DNA from: Tragulus kanchil
Lineage: Eukaryota; Chordata; Mammalia; Artiodactyla; Tragulidae
Direction: 5' to 3'
NCBI GenBank assembly: GCA_022376925.1
Contig: JAIOJX010000025.1
Location: 9,021,141 to 9,085,140, forward strand
Length of the DNA: 64,000 bases
The notes below the pieces were generated by a model that was not told where the DNA came from, made no database searches, and was given only the letters and a program-made list of their open reading frames with translations. How positions within the stretch are numbered: position 1 is the first letter of the stretch; the number at the start of each line of letters is the position of its first letter. Both the position numbers and the translations under genes were made by a program. Below, in pieces: positions 34,224-46,065 of the stretch.

Positions 34224-36514
34224 AGCACAAATACTCTAGTATGAAGTTGCTGTTTGTTTTATAACGTTCCTGGTGTAACAGCCACTCATGGTTTTAATCT
34301 TTTGATTAAAGGGACATCTTTTCAAGAGGGAGCTGTTTTTACTTTTTTGTCGAAGGACTTGCCTCACAGTCACCTCTGAATGTTGTTTCTGTGACAAAGG
34401 TCACGGATTCATACTGAGCAAAACAACTCCCAGATTTTAGAGCTATTTAAACTACTTGTTACAACGTCCTGATTTATTACGTTTATAGATTATTTAATGT
34501 TGCTTTTTGTATGCAGATTGTTGGGGAGAGGATTTATAAGAAATAATAATTTTCAGTATGTCTTCCCAGTTAATTCTTTCATCACATGAGCTAGGGAAAG
34601 GGAGATGGGTGGGGTGGAGTGAGAATGAGACCAGTTGATGGATCTCCATGAACTGAGGAGAGTTGAGCCAGAAGACTCTGCTCCAAGCGATAGGCCAAGT
34701 GGACCACATTTTTGTTACTGTTTATCTGGTACTTCTCCAGGTTATTTCCTTTTAAAGTTCTTGAAGTTTCTAGTCAAGTTTTAATTAAAATCCACAGTGA
34801 TGATTTGCTTCCTGGGTTTGTTTAAAAGGAACACCCCGTTAGCAGAGATCTGGCAGAAGTTTGAGTGTAGGGGGCAATGAATCATTAAAGACCCTAAAGC
34901 ATTTTTGTGAAACCACAATTCTTAATCTGAATGTCTAGGCCAAGAGTTTCAATAAATTAAATCTTATCATGAAGATTATACAAAGGCAGGCCTTATATTC
35001 TATTTGGCTAGGTATCTAGAGATGTAACAGCAATTCCATTTTGTACAGTGGTCATACTTTCTTCTATTTTGAATTCTTTTCAGTTTCTTACTGAAAATTA
35101 ATTATAGAAATTCCTTAAAATAGTCAGATGCTTTATCTGTCATTTCAGAACCTCCTTCTTAAAAAGATCTAAAATAAACATTTCAATAAAGCTCCTAAAC
35201 ATATTTAAACTGTGGTTTCCCAGATCACATTATTTTATTTACTTGTAATCTATTTATTTTCACTCTCCTAGGGAATACTCTTTTATCTTAAGGCTTTTAG
35301 TACATACTCCTCTATCTTCAGTCTCACTTGATATGTTTTAATAAGAATACTATCAATAATTAAAAGAAAGCACAAATACTCTAGTATGAAGTTGCTGTTT
35401 GTTTTATAACGTTCCTGGTGTAACAGCCACTCATGGTTTTAATCTTTGATTAAAGGGACATCTTTTCAAGAGGGAGCTGTTTTACTTTTTGTCGAAGGAC
35501 TTGCCTCACAGTCACCTCTGAATGTTGTTTCTGTGACAAAGGTCACGGATTCATACTGAGCAAAACAACTCCCAGATTTTAGAGCTATTTAAACTACTTG
35601 TTACAACGTCCTGATTTATTACGTTTATAGATTATTTAATGTTGCTTTTTGTATGCAGATTGTTGGGGAGAGGATTTATAAGAAATAATAATTTTCAGTA
35701 TGTCTTCCCAGTTAATTCTTTCATCACATGAGCTAGGGAAAGGGAGATGGGTGGGGTGGAGTGAGAATGAGACCAGTTGATGGATCTCCATGAACTGAGG
35801 AGAGTTGAGCCAGAAGACTCTGCTCCAAGCGATAGGCCAAGTGGACCACATTTTTGTTACTGTTTATCTGGTACTTCTCCAGGTTATTTCCTTTTAAAGT
35901 TCTTGAAGTTTCTAGTCAAGTTTTAATTAAAATCCACAGTGATGATTTGCTTCCTGGGTTTGTTTAAAAGGAACACCCCGTTAGCAGAGATCTGGCAGAA
36001 GTTTGAGTGTAGGGGTCAATGAATCATTAAAGACCCTAAAGCATTTTTGTGAAACCACAATTCTTAATCTGAATGTCTAGGCCAAGAGTTTCAATAAATT
36101 AAATCTTATCATGAAGATTATACAAAGGCAGGCCTTATATTCTATTTGGCTAGGTATCTAGAGATGTAACAGCAATTCCATTTTGTACAGTGGTCATACT
36201 TTCTTCTATTTTGAATTCTTTTCAGTTTCTTACTGAAAATTAATTATAGAAATTCCTTAAAATAGTCAGATGCTTTATCTGTCATTTCAGAACCTCCTTC
36301 TTAAAAAGATCTAAAATAAACATTTCAATAAAGCTCCTAAACATATTTAAACTGTGGTTTCCCAGATCACATTATTTTATTTACTTGTAATCTATTTATT
36401 TTTCACTCTCCTAGGGAATACTCTTTTATCTTAAGGCTTTTAGTACATACTCCTCTATCTTCAGTCTCACTTGATATGTTTTTAATAAGAATACTATCAA
36501 TAATTAGAAGAGAA
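34224..36514. repeat. Tandem duplication 7 (1.15 kb unit)
   Basis: Copy 1 is 34224-35368 and copy 2 is 35369-36514. The short motif agcac is shared at the junction and after copy 2, so there is 5 bp of microhomology. Differences are mainly T-run lengths (ttttgatt versus tttgatt; cttttttg versus ctttttg) and a base change ggggg/ggggt. No recognised repeat family lies inside the unit, so element-driven recombination is unlikely. Confidence 0.97.
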
Positions 36515-36865
36515 AGCACTCAACAGAAAATACACCAAAGCTAACAGGAATGATAAACTTAACAAACCTTAAAGCGACTATTATAAATGTATCTAAAAAT
36601 TTAAAGGAAAGCATAATTGAGATACAGGGAAGCTATGAAATAAATCAAGTGAAAGTTCTAGAGCTGGAATGTGTAGTATCCAAAGAGAAATTTCACTGGG
36701 TGGACATACCAACAGATTAGATACTATATAGGAATAAAACTGTCCAAACTGAAGCACAAAGAGAAAAAAATCTAGAGCAGGGGGCATGTCATGGAAAAAA
36801 TACAACCTCAGTAACCTGTGGGATGATACCACATAATTAGAGCACTTAAAAATCAGTCAGAGACT
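36515..36865. other. A-rich non-coding DNA, possibly old L1
   Basis: A-rich text such as cataattgagatacagggaag and cacaaagagaaaaaaatcta resembles decayed L1 sense strand, but I cannot place it with confidence. An antisense open frame at 36593-36832 is chance. Confidence 0.3.
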
Positions 36866-37202
36866 GGGCTTCCCCTGGTGGCCCAGTGGGTAAGGACACC
36901 GGCTTGCAGTGCAAGGGGCGCCCGTTCTATCCCTGGCCTGGGAAGATCCCACGTGCCGCGGAGCGGCTGGACCGATGTGTCCAATCACCGAGCCGGAGCT
37001 CTGGAGCACATGCGCCCAGAGCCAGCACTCTGCAACAACCGACGCCACCGCGATGGGAGGCCCACAGGAGCCAAAGAACAAAGACGGATAAAAATGGATA
37101 AATGAAAGACCAATAGAAGTGGCCCGCCCGCTCCCCTCCCTCCCCAACCTGACCCCCACCCAAAAATAAATAAATAAATAAATCTTAAAAAAAAAAAAAA
37201 AA
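36866..37202 (+). mobile_element. Long-body CHR-like SINE, full length, sense
   Basis: The best full-length sense copy. Head gggcttcccctggtggccca gtgggtaa contains a tRNA-like A box, and cccgttctatccctggcc is the B box region. Then gatcccacgtgccgcggagc, ggctggaccgatgtgtccaa, ggagctctggagcacatgcg, aacaaccgacgccaccgcga, aggagccaaagaacaaagac, gaaagaccaatagaagtggc, a C-rich segment, four aaat units, and ~18 A. About 335 bp in total. The near-lack of decay suggests recent activity. Confidence 0.92.
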
Positions 37203-37394
37203 TCAGAGAAATTGAGGCAGAAAATTATTTGACAAAATAATGGTCACAGAAGTTTCCAAATATGATGAGAATATACATATTTTAATAAGCCCCAAGCAGG
37301 ATATATGTAAATAAAATTACACAAGACACACCATGATTAAATTGTGTGAAATTCATGATAAAGGCAAAAATATTAAAAGCAGCTGGAGATAAAG

Positions 37395-37790
37395 TGATAT
37401 TATAATATTAGATTTAATATATATTATCTCATTTAACCCTTAGAACATCTCTGAGAGGTAATAAAATAACTACTGTTTTTTTTACACCAAAGACATTTTT
37501 ATTGGGGTTTAGCCAGTTAACAATTTTGTAATAGTTTCAGGTGAACAGTGAAGGGGCCCGGCCATTCATGTACATGGATACATGGGTATCCATTTTCCCC
37601 CAAGCCCCCCTCCCATCCAGGGTGGTACATTACATTAAGCAGAGTTCCAGGTCCTATACAAAAGGTTTTTGTTGAATAACCATGTCTTATAAGGAAGAAA
37701 ATGAGTCTCAGAGAATCCAGATGACTTGGCTAATAAATGTTACACACTAAGAAAGTAGAAGATTAAGGATATGAAACCAAATATAATTGA
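37395..37790 (-). mobile_element. MIR, antisense, split by an L1 end
   Basis: Left part: tatctcatttaacccttaga acatctctgagaggtaataa. Right part: ataaggaagaaaatgagtct cagag, gacttggctaataaatg. Together they form an antisense MIR interrupted by the L1 fragment at 37486-37675. Confidence 0.55.
37486..37675 (-). mobile_element. L1 3' end, antisense, inserted in MIR
   Basis: tttttattggggtttagcca, gtttcaggtgaacagtgaag, catgtacatggatacatggg, a C-rich run, and gagttccaggtcctatacaa form the antisense 3' end of an artiodactyl L1. It interrupts an older MIR, with possible short repeats aataactactg/aataaccatg at the edges. Confidence 0.7.
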
Positions 37791-37889
37791 CCACTTTATT
37801 CACTGTAAACCATATGAAGTAGATCATTTCTATAACCTGATTTACTTGGTAAGCTGATGGAGACTATTTGTTGTGGTTTGTGTGTTTGA

Positions 37890-38015
37890 ACTACTGTCAG
37901 TCAACAAGTATTTATTGATTATTTAAGATATTCCTGACTGGGTACTGGAATGGAATAGTAAACGACACAAATACGGCTCTCCATCCTCATGGAGCTTATA
38001 GTCTAGCAAGGAGAG
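37890..38015. mobile_element. Old LINE-like fragment
   Basis: caacaagtatttattgatta, ctgactgggtactggaatgg and cctcatggagcttatagtct belong to a widespread mammalian repeat order ('tattgagcacctact…catggagcttacagtct'). I do not assign the family. Confidence 0.4.
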
Positions 38016-38229
38016 AAGCATGCTATGTCTAGCTACTTCTCATGGTTCTTCTGGATTAAATGAAACAATGTATATTACAAGAATCAGCACAGGTTGGATA
38101 TATAGCATCTCTTATTAAATATTTCTATTTTAAAGTAATCTTAAGTATTTAAGAAAATGATTATAGCTATTCAGAGTACTTTGAATAAATACCAAGTACT
38201 GTGGGAAGCATGTAGGAAAGGGATTCTTA

Positions 38230-38751
38230 CTTAGTCTACATGGTTAGGGAAGGCTTCCCCTGAGTTGTTGATTTCTAAGCTGAATCTAAAGAATGAATAG
38301 GCTATTAGCCAGAAAAAAGAGACAGTGGGCTGCAGAAGATCATTCTGTTCACAGGGCTCAGCATTTGAAGAGGCAACAGAGGTTGGAGAGAGCCTAAGGT
38401 GTCCTTTATTTAAGGACAATGGGAAACAGTTAAGAATGTGATTGCAAAGTGGTGACAGTCATCCCATTTGCTTTAAAAAATCATTTCATCAATCCAGCAC
38501 TCTCTAATGATCAACCTTTGAAATCCAAATATGGATGCTAGGATAACTATGAGAAAGCCACTCGAACACTGAGAATGGAACAAGTGAGAATCCACAGAAT
38601 CTGACAGTATTGAAGTGGGAAATGAGGAAGAAAAGATTTGGTTCCTAGGTTTCTGGATTGGTGGAAAGACTGGTTCCTGAAAATGGGAATCATGGAACTA
38701 TTGCCAGCTTGGAAATGAAATTATGAATGATGTGGATATATGGATATACCT
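38230..38751. mobile_element. Old mammalian interspersed repeat, family unassigned
   Basis: G/A-rich text such as gggaaggcttcccctgagtt, ctgaatctaaagaatgaata and tgacatctgagtagagatgt caagtagg (just beyond) is reminiscent of an abundant ancient mammalian repeat. It continues through duplication 8. Not assigned to a family from memory. Confidence 0.35.
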
Positions 38752-40952
38752 GTGTGACATCTGAGTAGAGATGTCAAGTAGGAGGTTTGACACGTGAGTC
38801 TGGAGCTCAGAGAAAAAATGTCGACTTGACACTTAGATGTGGGGAATCACTTGTGTGTAGATGATAACTTAAGTCAAAAGAATGGATGGGAAAGTGAAGA
38901 GAAGAGGGTTAAGTATAAGTTCTGAGGAACTTCAGTCTTATAAGGAGAGGGAAGAAGAACCAGTCGGCAGGGGTGCTGAGTAAGAACATCCGGAGAAAGG
39001 AGAGATACAGTGTTGAGTGTCAGAAGCCAGGAGAGAGAGATTTAAGAACAAAGGAGTAATTCAGCTTTTCACATCCTGCTGGAAGTTTAGGCAGGATATG
39101 TTCAGAAAAAAGTATTTGTTTTTTAATTTAGCATTAATAGCATTCAGTCGTTGATGATCTTAATCAGGGTCATTTTGGTGGTGTGATGGGAACCTATTGG
39201 AGTCAACTGAGAAAAGAGGGACAGATGAGTAACTAGAGACAGCTATTGCTTAACTCTTTAGCTGTTGCATGGAGAAGAAAGAGTTTGGGCAGTAACTAGA
39301 ATGAGGTAATGAACAAGGGATTTTAGAAGATCAGAGGGAATCTGAGTATGTTTGAACCATGGTGCAAAAAAGCAAATAGAGTGGAACTTGAAGTTATCCC
39401 AGAGGGGGCATAGCTGCAGTGCTGTGTTCCATGTTGGCAGGATTCAGTGGGTTTGGGGGGAGTGCTGCTAGATAAGAATAGCTAGCCTGGTAGAAACTTA
39501 GATAAAGTAGGTCAAAGCGTACCATCCAGTCTAAACGTCAGTTCTTACCATCACACAAACCAGGCAAGGACTTTGCTTGCTATTTCTAAAGGCAATCTTT
39601 TTTGTTAGAACAAAAAACAAAACTAATGCAAGAAAAGTGAATGAAGATACTGAACTGATAGCCGGAGCAATATCCAGTAATAAAAAAACTAAGTTCACTC
39701 ATTGTTTAAATCCTTAGAGTCGTCTATTTGAGAACTTTTGTATCTGCAGTCCTATTACTTTTAATACCGGTGTTAACCCATGATCTACATGATTTTTAAT
39801 GTTTTTCAGAGCATGTGGTGGACTTCAAACCTTACAAATTTTAACGTGTGACATCTGAGTAGAGATGTCAAGTAGGAGGTTTGACACGTGAGTCTGGAGC
39901 TCAGAGAAAAAATGTCGACTTGACACTTAGATGTGGGGAATCACTTGTGTGTAGATGATAACTTAAGTCAAAAGAATGGATGGGAAAGTGAAGAGAAGAG
40001 GGTTAAGTATAAGTTCTGAGGAACTTCAGTCTTATAAGGAGAGGGAAGAAGAACCAGTCGGCAGGGGTGCTGAGTAAGAACATCCGGAGAAAGGAGAGAT
40101 ACAGTGTTGAGTGTCAGAAGCCAGGAGAGAGAGATTTAAGAACAAAGGAGTAATTCAGCTTTTCACATCCTGCTGGAAGTTTAGGCAGGATATGTTCAGA
40201 AAAAAGTATTTGTTTTTTAATTTAGCATTAATAGCATTCAGTCGTTGATGATCTTAATCAGGGTCATTTTGGTGGTGTGATGGGAACCTATTGGAGTCAA
40301 CTGAGAAAAGAGGGACAGATGAGTAACTAGAGACAGCTATTGCTTAACTCTTTAGCTGTTGCATGGAGAAGAAAGAGTTTGGGCAGTAACTAGAATGAGG
40401 TAATGAACAAGGGATTTTAGAAGATCAGAGGGAATCTGAGTATGTTTGAACCATGGTGCAAAAAAGCAAATAGAGTGGAACTTGAAGTTATCCCAGAGGG
40501 GGCATAGCTGCAGTGCTGTGTTCCATGTTGGCAGGATTCAGTGGGTTTGGGGGGAGTGCTGCTAGATAAGAATAGCTAGCCTGGTAGAAACTTAGATAAA
40601 GTAGGTAAAAGCGTACCATCCAGTCTAAACGTCAGTTCTTACCATCACACAAACCAGGCAAGGACTTTGCTTGCTATTTCTAAAGGCAATCTTTTTTGTT
40701 AGAACAAAAAACAAAACTAATGCAAGAAAAGTGAATGAAGATACTGAACTGATAGCCGGAGCAATATCCAGTAATAAAAAAACTAAGTTCACTCATTGTT
40801 TAAATCCTTAGAGTCGTCTATTTGAGAACTTTTGTATCTGCAGTCCTATTACTTTTAATACCCGGTGTTAACCCATGATCTACATGATTTTTTAATGTTT
40901 TTTCAGAGCATGAATGTGGTGGACTTCAGCAGCAACTTACAAACTCTTTAAC
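38752..40952. repeat. Tandem duplication 8 (1.09 kb unit)
   Basis: Copy 1 is 38752-39845 and copy 2 is 39846-40952. Over most of the length the copies agree. The last ~60 bp of copy 1 lacks several bases present in copy 2 (gcatgtggtgg versus gcatgaatgtggtgg, and cttcaaacc versus cttcagcagcaac). The poor end of copy 1 fits a low-quality contig edge. Confidence 0.96.
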
Positions 40953-41507
40953 AGTTTGTAATATTTGGCTAGAACTTTTTTCTTCTTTTTTTTCATAAAA
41001 GAAATCACTGCCCTCCCCCATACCTTCAAAGTAAGATGTGAGATGATGCAGCCACATCTGTTGCAGCTGTGCTAACCTCTGTTGTCCAGCTGTTCTGGTA
41101 ATAATATTTTCTTTCCCTTTCCTCTCTTCTTGTATTCTCTCAATTTTTTTTTTTTAAAGTTGAGATAAAAAGCAGAATGTTTCTCTTACATATTGATATT
41201 TAAGGTGGAATAAAGGTAGTTGTGAAAGCATCTATCGGCATAGCACTGTCTTGCCAAGCTAAGTATTTTTGTTGGAAATCATTATTTCCCAACTGCTTAA
41301 AAACAGGAAGTATCTCTGTTAAATAATAGAGAGCTCCCTGATGCTGAAAGGGAAGGCCTCTTTCATTTCTCTTTACATTTTTCAGCAATACAATGAGTTC
41401 TGCAGTTTTATACATAGGAGCCAAATACATACATACATACATGTGTATATATATATGTTTTCTTAAAATCCATTTGCAGTGTGTATATACACACGCACAG
41501 TCAGTGC
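40953..41507. other. Non-coding DNA with a TACA/TATA tract
   Basis: No repeat family recognised apart from acatacatacatacatgtgt and a following TA run at about 41427-41458. Opposing open frames at 41200-41776 cross this tract and are not genes. Confidence 0.5.
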
Positions 41508-42395
41508 AGGCATACCTTATTTTGCTGAGCATTTTTATGCTTTGTAGATTTTATAATTTTACAAATACAAGGCTTGTTATAGTGCTGCAAGTCTATCAGC
41601 GTAATTTTTCCAACAGCATTTACTTACTTCATGTTTTAGTATTACATTTTGGTAATTCTCACAATATTTTAAACTTTTTCATTGTTATTAAATTTGTTAT
41701 GGTAATATGTGTCAGTGATTTTTTTTTTCAATTTTATTCATTAACACCAAAACATTTTGTATTGAGGTATAGCTAATGCACAGTGATAGTTTCAGGTGAA
41801 CAGTGAAGGGAATCAGCCATACATATGCATGTGTCCATGTGATCAGTAATTTTTGAGGTTACTATTGTAAGTATCTTGGGGCACCAGAAGGTATACTCAT
41901 ATAAGATGGTGAATTTAGCTGATAGATGTATATGTTCCAACTGCTCCACCAGCTGACTTTTCTCATCTCTCTCCTTCTGCTTGGGCTTTCCTGTTCCCCG
42001 AGACACAATATTGAAGTCAGAGCAAATAATAACCCTCCAGTTCAAGTGAAAGAATCAATTCATGTGGCAAACTTCACTCTTATTTTAAGAAATTGCCACA
42101 GCCACCTCAACCTCAGTATTCGCCCTCATATGTCAGCAGTCCTCAGCATCAAGGCAGGACCCTCCACCAGCAAAGAGATTGTGACTTGCTAAAAGGTCAA
42201 ATGATGATTAGCCTTTTTTAAGGTTACAAATACAAGAAAGTATTTTTTAAAAGGAAGTGATGTATTGGTTTTTTAGACATACTGCTGTAACTTTATATGC
42301 ACTAGGAAACCAAAAAATGCATGATTCACTTTATTGCAGTATTCACTTTATTGCGGTGGTCTGGAACCCAACCTGCAGTGTCTCTGATGTATATG
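41508..42395 (+). mobile_element. Decayed Tigger1-like (pogo) DNA transposon
   Basis: Starts caggcataccttattttgct gagc, matching the Tigger terminal repeat, and ends cactttattgcggtggtctg gaacc…gcagtgtctctgatgta. The interior retains ttctgcttgggctttcctgt tccccgagacacaatattga, ttaagaaattgccacagcca, catcaaggcaggaccctcca and aggaaaccaaaaaatgcatg. Most of the transposase region is deleted. An L1 3' fragment is inserted at 41724-41842. Confidence 0.75.
41724..41842 (-). mobile_element. L1 3' end inserted in the Tigger element
   Basis: Antisense L1 end: acattttgtattgaggtata, gatagtttcaggtgaacagt gaag, atacatatgcatgtgtccat. Target-site repeat tcagtgattttt (41712-41723) and tcagtaattttt (41843-41854) differ at one base, showing a genuine retrotransposition into the older transposon. 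Confidence 0.8.
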
Positions 42396-42865
42396 TAAAT
42401 AAATGGTAGAATACCTTCAGAGGCTTTAAACATAGAATTTCTTTTCATAAGCCAGCCCAGGCACATCCTATCCAACAATTCAGGCAAAGTTCTTGGATCT
42501 GTCAGAAACAGCCTATAGGTTTGCACTGGGTGATTAATTGCCAGGAGAATCTGGTTCTGTATTTCATTAGATATAATTGTTATCTTTTCTAAAGGTGTTC
42601 TTTTACTAAGCTCCTACCTTAAACAGGGAAAATACACACACATAACTTACATTCCTGATGCTTAACACTTCTTACAAAAAGAAAAAGGAAAACTTTAGCT
42701 TAATCCAGTTACAAAGGCCTATTTGTCTTGGTTCACAGACAGTTTTTTCCCGCAATCTTTACTAAAACTTTAATAATATTTTAAGTTGCCTAGAAATTTG
42801 TCTTGGAATAGCAGTGTGGAATATGGAATATAGTGTAGTTACCATGATCTACGGGTATAGAATTA
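42396..42865. other. Non-coding DNA, no recognised element
   Basis: No gene or repeat family recognised. Confidence 0.45.
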
Positions 42866-43062
42866 AACCTTAGTCAAATTCCAGCTTGCTACTTAATGTT
42901 CTTTTGACCTTTGGGAATTATTTAACCACTTAAGCCACCATTTTCTGTCTTATAAACTGCATGTAAGAATATCTCCTTCTGAGTGTTATTGTGAGGATTA
43001 CACAGATTACCATACTAAAGTATTTATCACAGTTGCGAATATATAGTAGGAGCTCAATAATG
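42866..43062 (+). mobile_element. MIR SINE, sense
   Basis: attccagcttgctacttaat, gacctttgggaattatttaa ccactt, tcttataaactgcatgtaag, gttattgtgaggattacaca and atagtaggagctcaataatg follow the MIR order to its 3' end. Confidence 0.75.
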
Positions 43063-43380
43063 TTATCATTTTAAACATATTTAGACTGCTTCCTCTAAGT
43101 CTACCACTTAATCGTGTATGACTTTTGACATTAATTTAAACTCTGTGGGCTTATGTCTTCTTAGCAAATGTAAAAGTTTAGCAAATGTAAGAGTTTAGAA
43201 ATGAAAGAAATCTTTATGAGAGTGACATGTTGTGACTTCCTAGTTATTTTACAGTCAAATTAAGAAAAGACATTTTTGCTTTAGATACAAATTATTCTTG
43301 CCTTCCCTCGCAACTGACAAAAGCAAAGAACCTAGCTTCTGTTTACAGTGCAATCTCGGCATTACTTTCAACTGTTGGTA

Positions 43381-43716
43381 TTTTTTTTTAATTTAATTAA
43401 TTAATTTATTTTTGGCTATTCTGACTTTTCACAGCCTCTTCTTTAGTTGCGGGGAGTGAGGGCTTCTCTCTAGTTCAGGTGATCAGACTTCTTGATGTGG
43501 ACTTCTCTTGTTGTGGAACTCGGGCTCTAGGGCACTCGGGCTTCAATAGTTGTGGCTCTGAGGCTCTAGAGCACAGGCTCAATAGTTGTGGCTCATGAAC
43601 TTAGTTGCTTCATGGTATGTTGGGTCTTCCCAGATCAGGGATCAAACTTATGTCTCCTACTTGTGTCTCCTGCATTGGCAGGCGAACTCTATACGACTGA
43701 GCTACCAGAAAAGTCC
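43381..43716 (-). mobile_element. CHR-type SINE, long form
   Basis: Antisense order tttatttttggctattctga, ttctttagttgcggggagtg, ttctcttgttgtggaactcg, two copies of the gctctaga…gttgtggctc module, gggtcttcccagatcaggga tcaaac, and cgactgagctaccagaaaag tcc. A local duplication of the phrase tgtctcctac/tgtctcctgc occurs at 43651-43673. Confidence 0.85.
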
Positions 43717-43754
43717 TATTTTTAACTGTTGAATGTTCAGTATGATGTATTTTG

Positions 43755-43975
43755 GTGTACTGGTTGAGTGTGGACTCTTAATACTTCTGACATTTCCCCC
43801 AGCTCTACTACGTACTAGCTGTGTGACTGGGCAAGTTATTATTTAACCTCTCCTGACCCCAGTTTTGTCATCTGTAAAGTGGAATTAATAGTACCTAACT
43901 GCTTGGGTTGTGAGGATTACATTAAGAGTTATTTTATGTAATGGACTTAAATCAGGGTCAGGCATACATTGTCTT
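43755..43975 (+). mobile_element. MIR SINE, near full length, sense
   Basis: agctctactacgtactagct gtgtgactgggcaagtt is the MIR core, followed by aacctctcctgaccccagtt ttgtcatctgtaaagtgg and gggttgtgaggattacatta. One of the best preserved MIRs in the window. Confidence 0.88.
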
Positions 43976-44026
43976 CCACAGCCAGGTGTTTTGTTGTTAT
44001 CATTATCCTCATCCTGGAATAGTTTC

Positions 44027-44240
44027 TTCATTGCCTTTTTTAAAAATTAATTTGCTTTTATTGGCTGTGGTGGGTCTTCATTGCTGTACACAGGCTTTCT
44101 CGTATTGCAGAGGGGGGTCTATTCATTAGTCATGCACAGGCTTCTCATTGCCGTAGCCTCTTGTTGCAGAGTGTGGACTCTGAGCATACCAGCTTCAGTG
44201 GTTTCAGCTGGAGGGCTCTAGAGCGAAGACTCAGTGGTTT
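44027..44240 (-). mobile_element. CHR-type SINE, head missing
   Basis: Antisense ggctgtggtgggtcttcatt, gctgtacacaggctttctcg, cttctcattgccgtagcctc ttgttgcagag and ttcagtggtttcagctggag. The tRNA-like head is absent: sequence after 44240 no longer aligns. Confidence 0.75.
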
Positions 44241-44272
44241 GAGGAGTCTGATGGGTATACTCTCCTGGAAAA

Positions 44273-44302
44273 TGTGCATACAAAGTTTGTGCATACAAAG
44301 TT
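44273..44302. repeat. 15-bp direct repeat
   Basis: gtgcatacaaagttt occurs twice back to back. A local slippage event next to the truncated CHR SINE. Confidence 0.9.
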
Positions 44303-44462
44303 TTTGCTTGCGAAATTTGGCCTTGGGTTTCAAGAGTTTATAGGTACTCCCTTTCCTACGGCAGTCCATGAACCCTTAGGTCATTGAGATCGTTGGTACA
44401 GTGAAAGGGATGTAGCTACATTTGTACTCCAGCCCATGAACCACTGTATAATCACTGTAGGG

Positions 44463-44584
44463 TGTGCATGCACGCTACATCGCTTCAGTCGTGTCTGACT
44501 CTTTGAGACCCCATAGGCTGTAACCCGCCAGGCTCCTCTATCCATGGGGTTTCTCCAGACAAGAATACTAGAGTGGGTTACCAA
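44463..44584 (-). mobile_element. Bov-A monomer, antisense
   Basis: gcttcagtcgtgtctgactc, tttgagaccccataggctgt, aacccgccaggctcctctat ccatgggg, and cagacaagaatactagagtg gg are the antisense ruminant SINE body. Single unit. Confidence 0.9.
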
Positions 44585-44867
44585 TCACCGTTTTATTGAC
44601 CCCATTCTGTAAACCCTTTTTTTCCAGGTCATTGGTACAGTTCTTAGTTTTATGTCATGTTTTTACGCTTGAGATTGTGTTTAAATATGGTATCTGTATT
44701 TACTTGTTACATGATAATCTGCTTGTTATGTGTTGGTTATCTAAATTTTTTAGAAGGTATGTTGGTATAATCTGAATCTCCTAAACAATATATCATCTTA
44801 GATTTGACCAGAGAATGAGAATTGACAGAGCACTTCTTAGAGCAAACTTAAGAGAGACAAGACAGAA

Positions 44868-44940
44868 AAGTTCTATTTTACAGATGAGGAAACAGAGAAA
44901 AGCAATTAGAGTGATTTGATTCATCACTGAGGTGGGGACA
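44868..44940 (-). mobile_element. MIR fragment, antisense
   Basis: attttacagatgaggaaaca gagaaaagcaatta is the hallmark antisense MIR phrase. The remainder is eroded. Confidence 0.65.
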
Positions 44941-45150
44941 AAGGATTATCCAAGTTTATCTGTGGGTTTTTTTCAAGTCAGCTTCTACAAGCCATGTATC
45001 TCTCAGAGTCTTGTCTCTGAATTTCCTACATCATAGTCAGCTTGCTTATCTATTAAGCATGCAGAGCATGATCTCTCCCTCCAAACCTAATGTATCCAAA
45101 TACAGGAGTATATATAGGGCCTGGACTCTCCTGGATTAAAGAAAAGTCAG

Positions 45151-45452
45151 AGCTTCCCTGGTGGCTCAGTGGTAAAGAGTCTGCATGCCCTTACTGGAGA
45201 CACAGGTTTGATCCCTGATCCAAGAAGATCCCACAGGCCACAGAGCAACTAAGTCCATGCCCCATCACGATTGAGCCTGCGGTCTAGAGCCTGGGAGTTG
45301 CAACTGCAGAAGCCTGCATACCCTAGAGGTTGGGCTCCACAAGAGAAGCCACAATGAGAAACCTGTGCACTGCAACTAGAGAGTAGCCCTTGTGGCAAAA
45401 AAAAAAAAAAAAAAGACTCAGCATAGCTAAAAATAAATAAATAAAATTATAT
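45151..45452 (+). mobile_element. CHR-type SINE, sense, full length
   Basis: agcttccctggtggctcagt ggtaaagag is the tRNA-like head, B box acaggtttgatccctgatcc, followed by agatcccacaggccacagag, aactgcagaagcctgcatac, aagagaagccacaatgagaa, an 18-A run, and a ctaaaaataaataaataaaa tail. Flanked by ttaaagaaaagtcaga (45136-45151) and ttaaagaataagtcaga (45453-45469). Confidence 0.92.
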
Positions 45453-45469
45453 TTAAAGAATAAGTCAGA

Positions 45470-46065
45470 TGATACCTGCAGACATTGAGGTTTAAGAAAT
45501 GAGGAACCACCTGAGCAGTGGTTTAACTGTGACTGTACAATGGAATTATTTGCAGAGCTTTGGAAAAATACTTTGTCTTGGCCTAGACTGATGGAGTAAA
45601 AATCTCTGGAGAACTGAGTCCAAGGAAACCTGCTTTTTAAAAAGTTGATTATGATGAACAAGAAAGATTAAGAACTGCTTTCTAAAGGATTTGAAGATTT
45701 TTTCTATAGAGGACTAGATAGTAAATATTTGGGGTTTTGCAAGCTCATGTATTATCAGTTGCAGCTAGTCAGCTTTGCTGTCCTAGAATGAAAGCAGCCA
45801 TAGGTAGTAATTCAGTGACTGAACACAGCGGTGTTCCCATGCAGCTCTGTTCATAAAACAGGTGGTGGGGCAGATTTGGCCTACAAGCTATGATTTGGCA
45901 AACTCTACAGAGGCACTTGGTTCTTCACCTGCCTCACTGAGCCACTGTTGGCATGTGGCTCTGTATCTCAAGCACTTGGGGTTATTGGACATGAAGGTTG
46001 AAAACTACTGCATTGAAATCCAATTTGTTAGTCTCTGAGCCAGAATTTTTAACTATGTTAAAGAA
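45470..46065. other. Non-coding DNA, possible old hAT fragment
   Basis: The part 45480-45640 (aggaaccacctgagcagtgg, tttgcagagctttggaaaa, agtccaaggaaacctgcttt) is vaguely MER5-like. I do not assign it firmly. No gene recognised. Confidence 0.35.

Noticed and set aside
41393..41776. 127-codon frame on the plus strand
   Set aside because: It crosses a microsatellite, the Tigger end and an L1 fragment, and overlaps another frame on the opposite strand. Chance.
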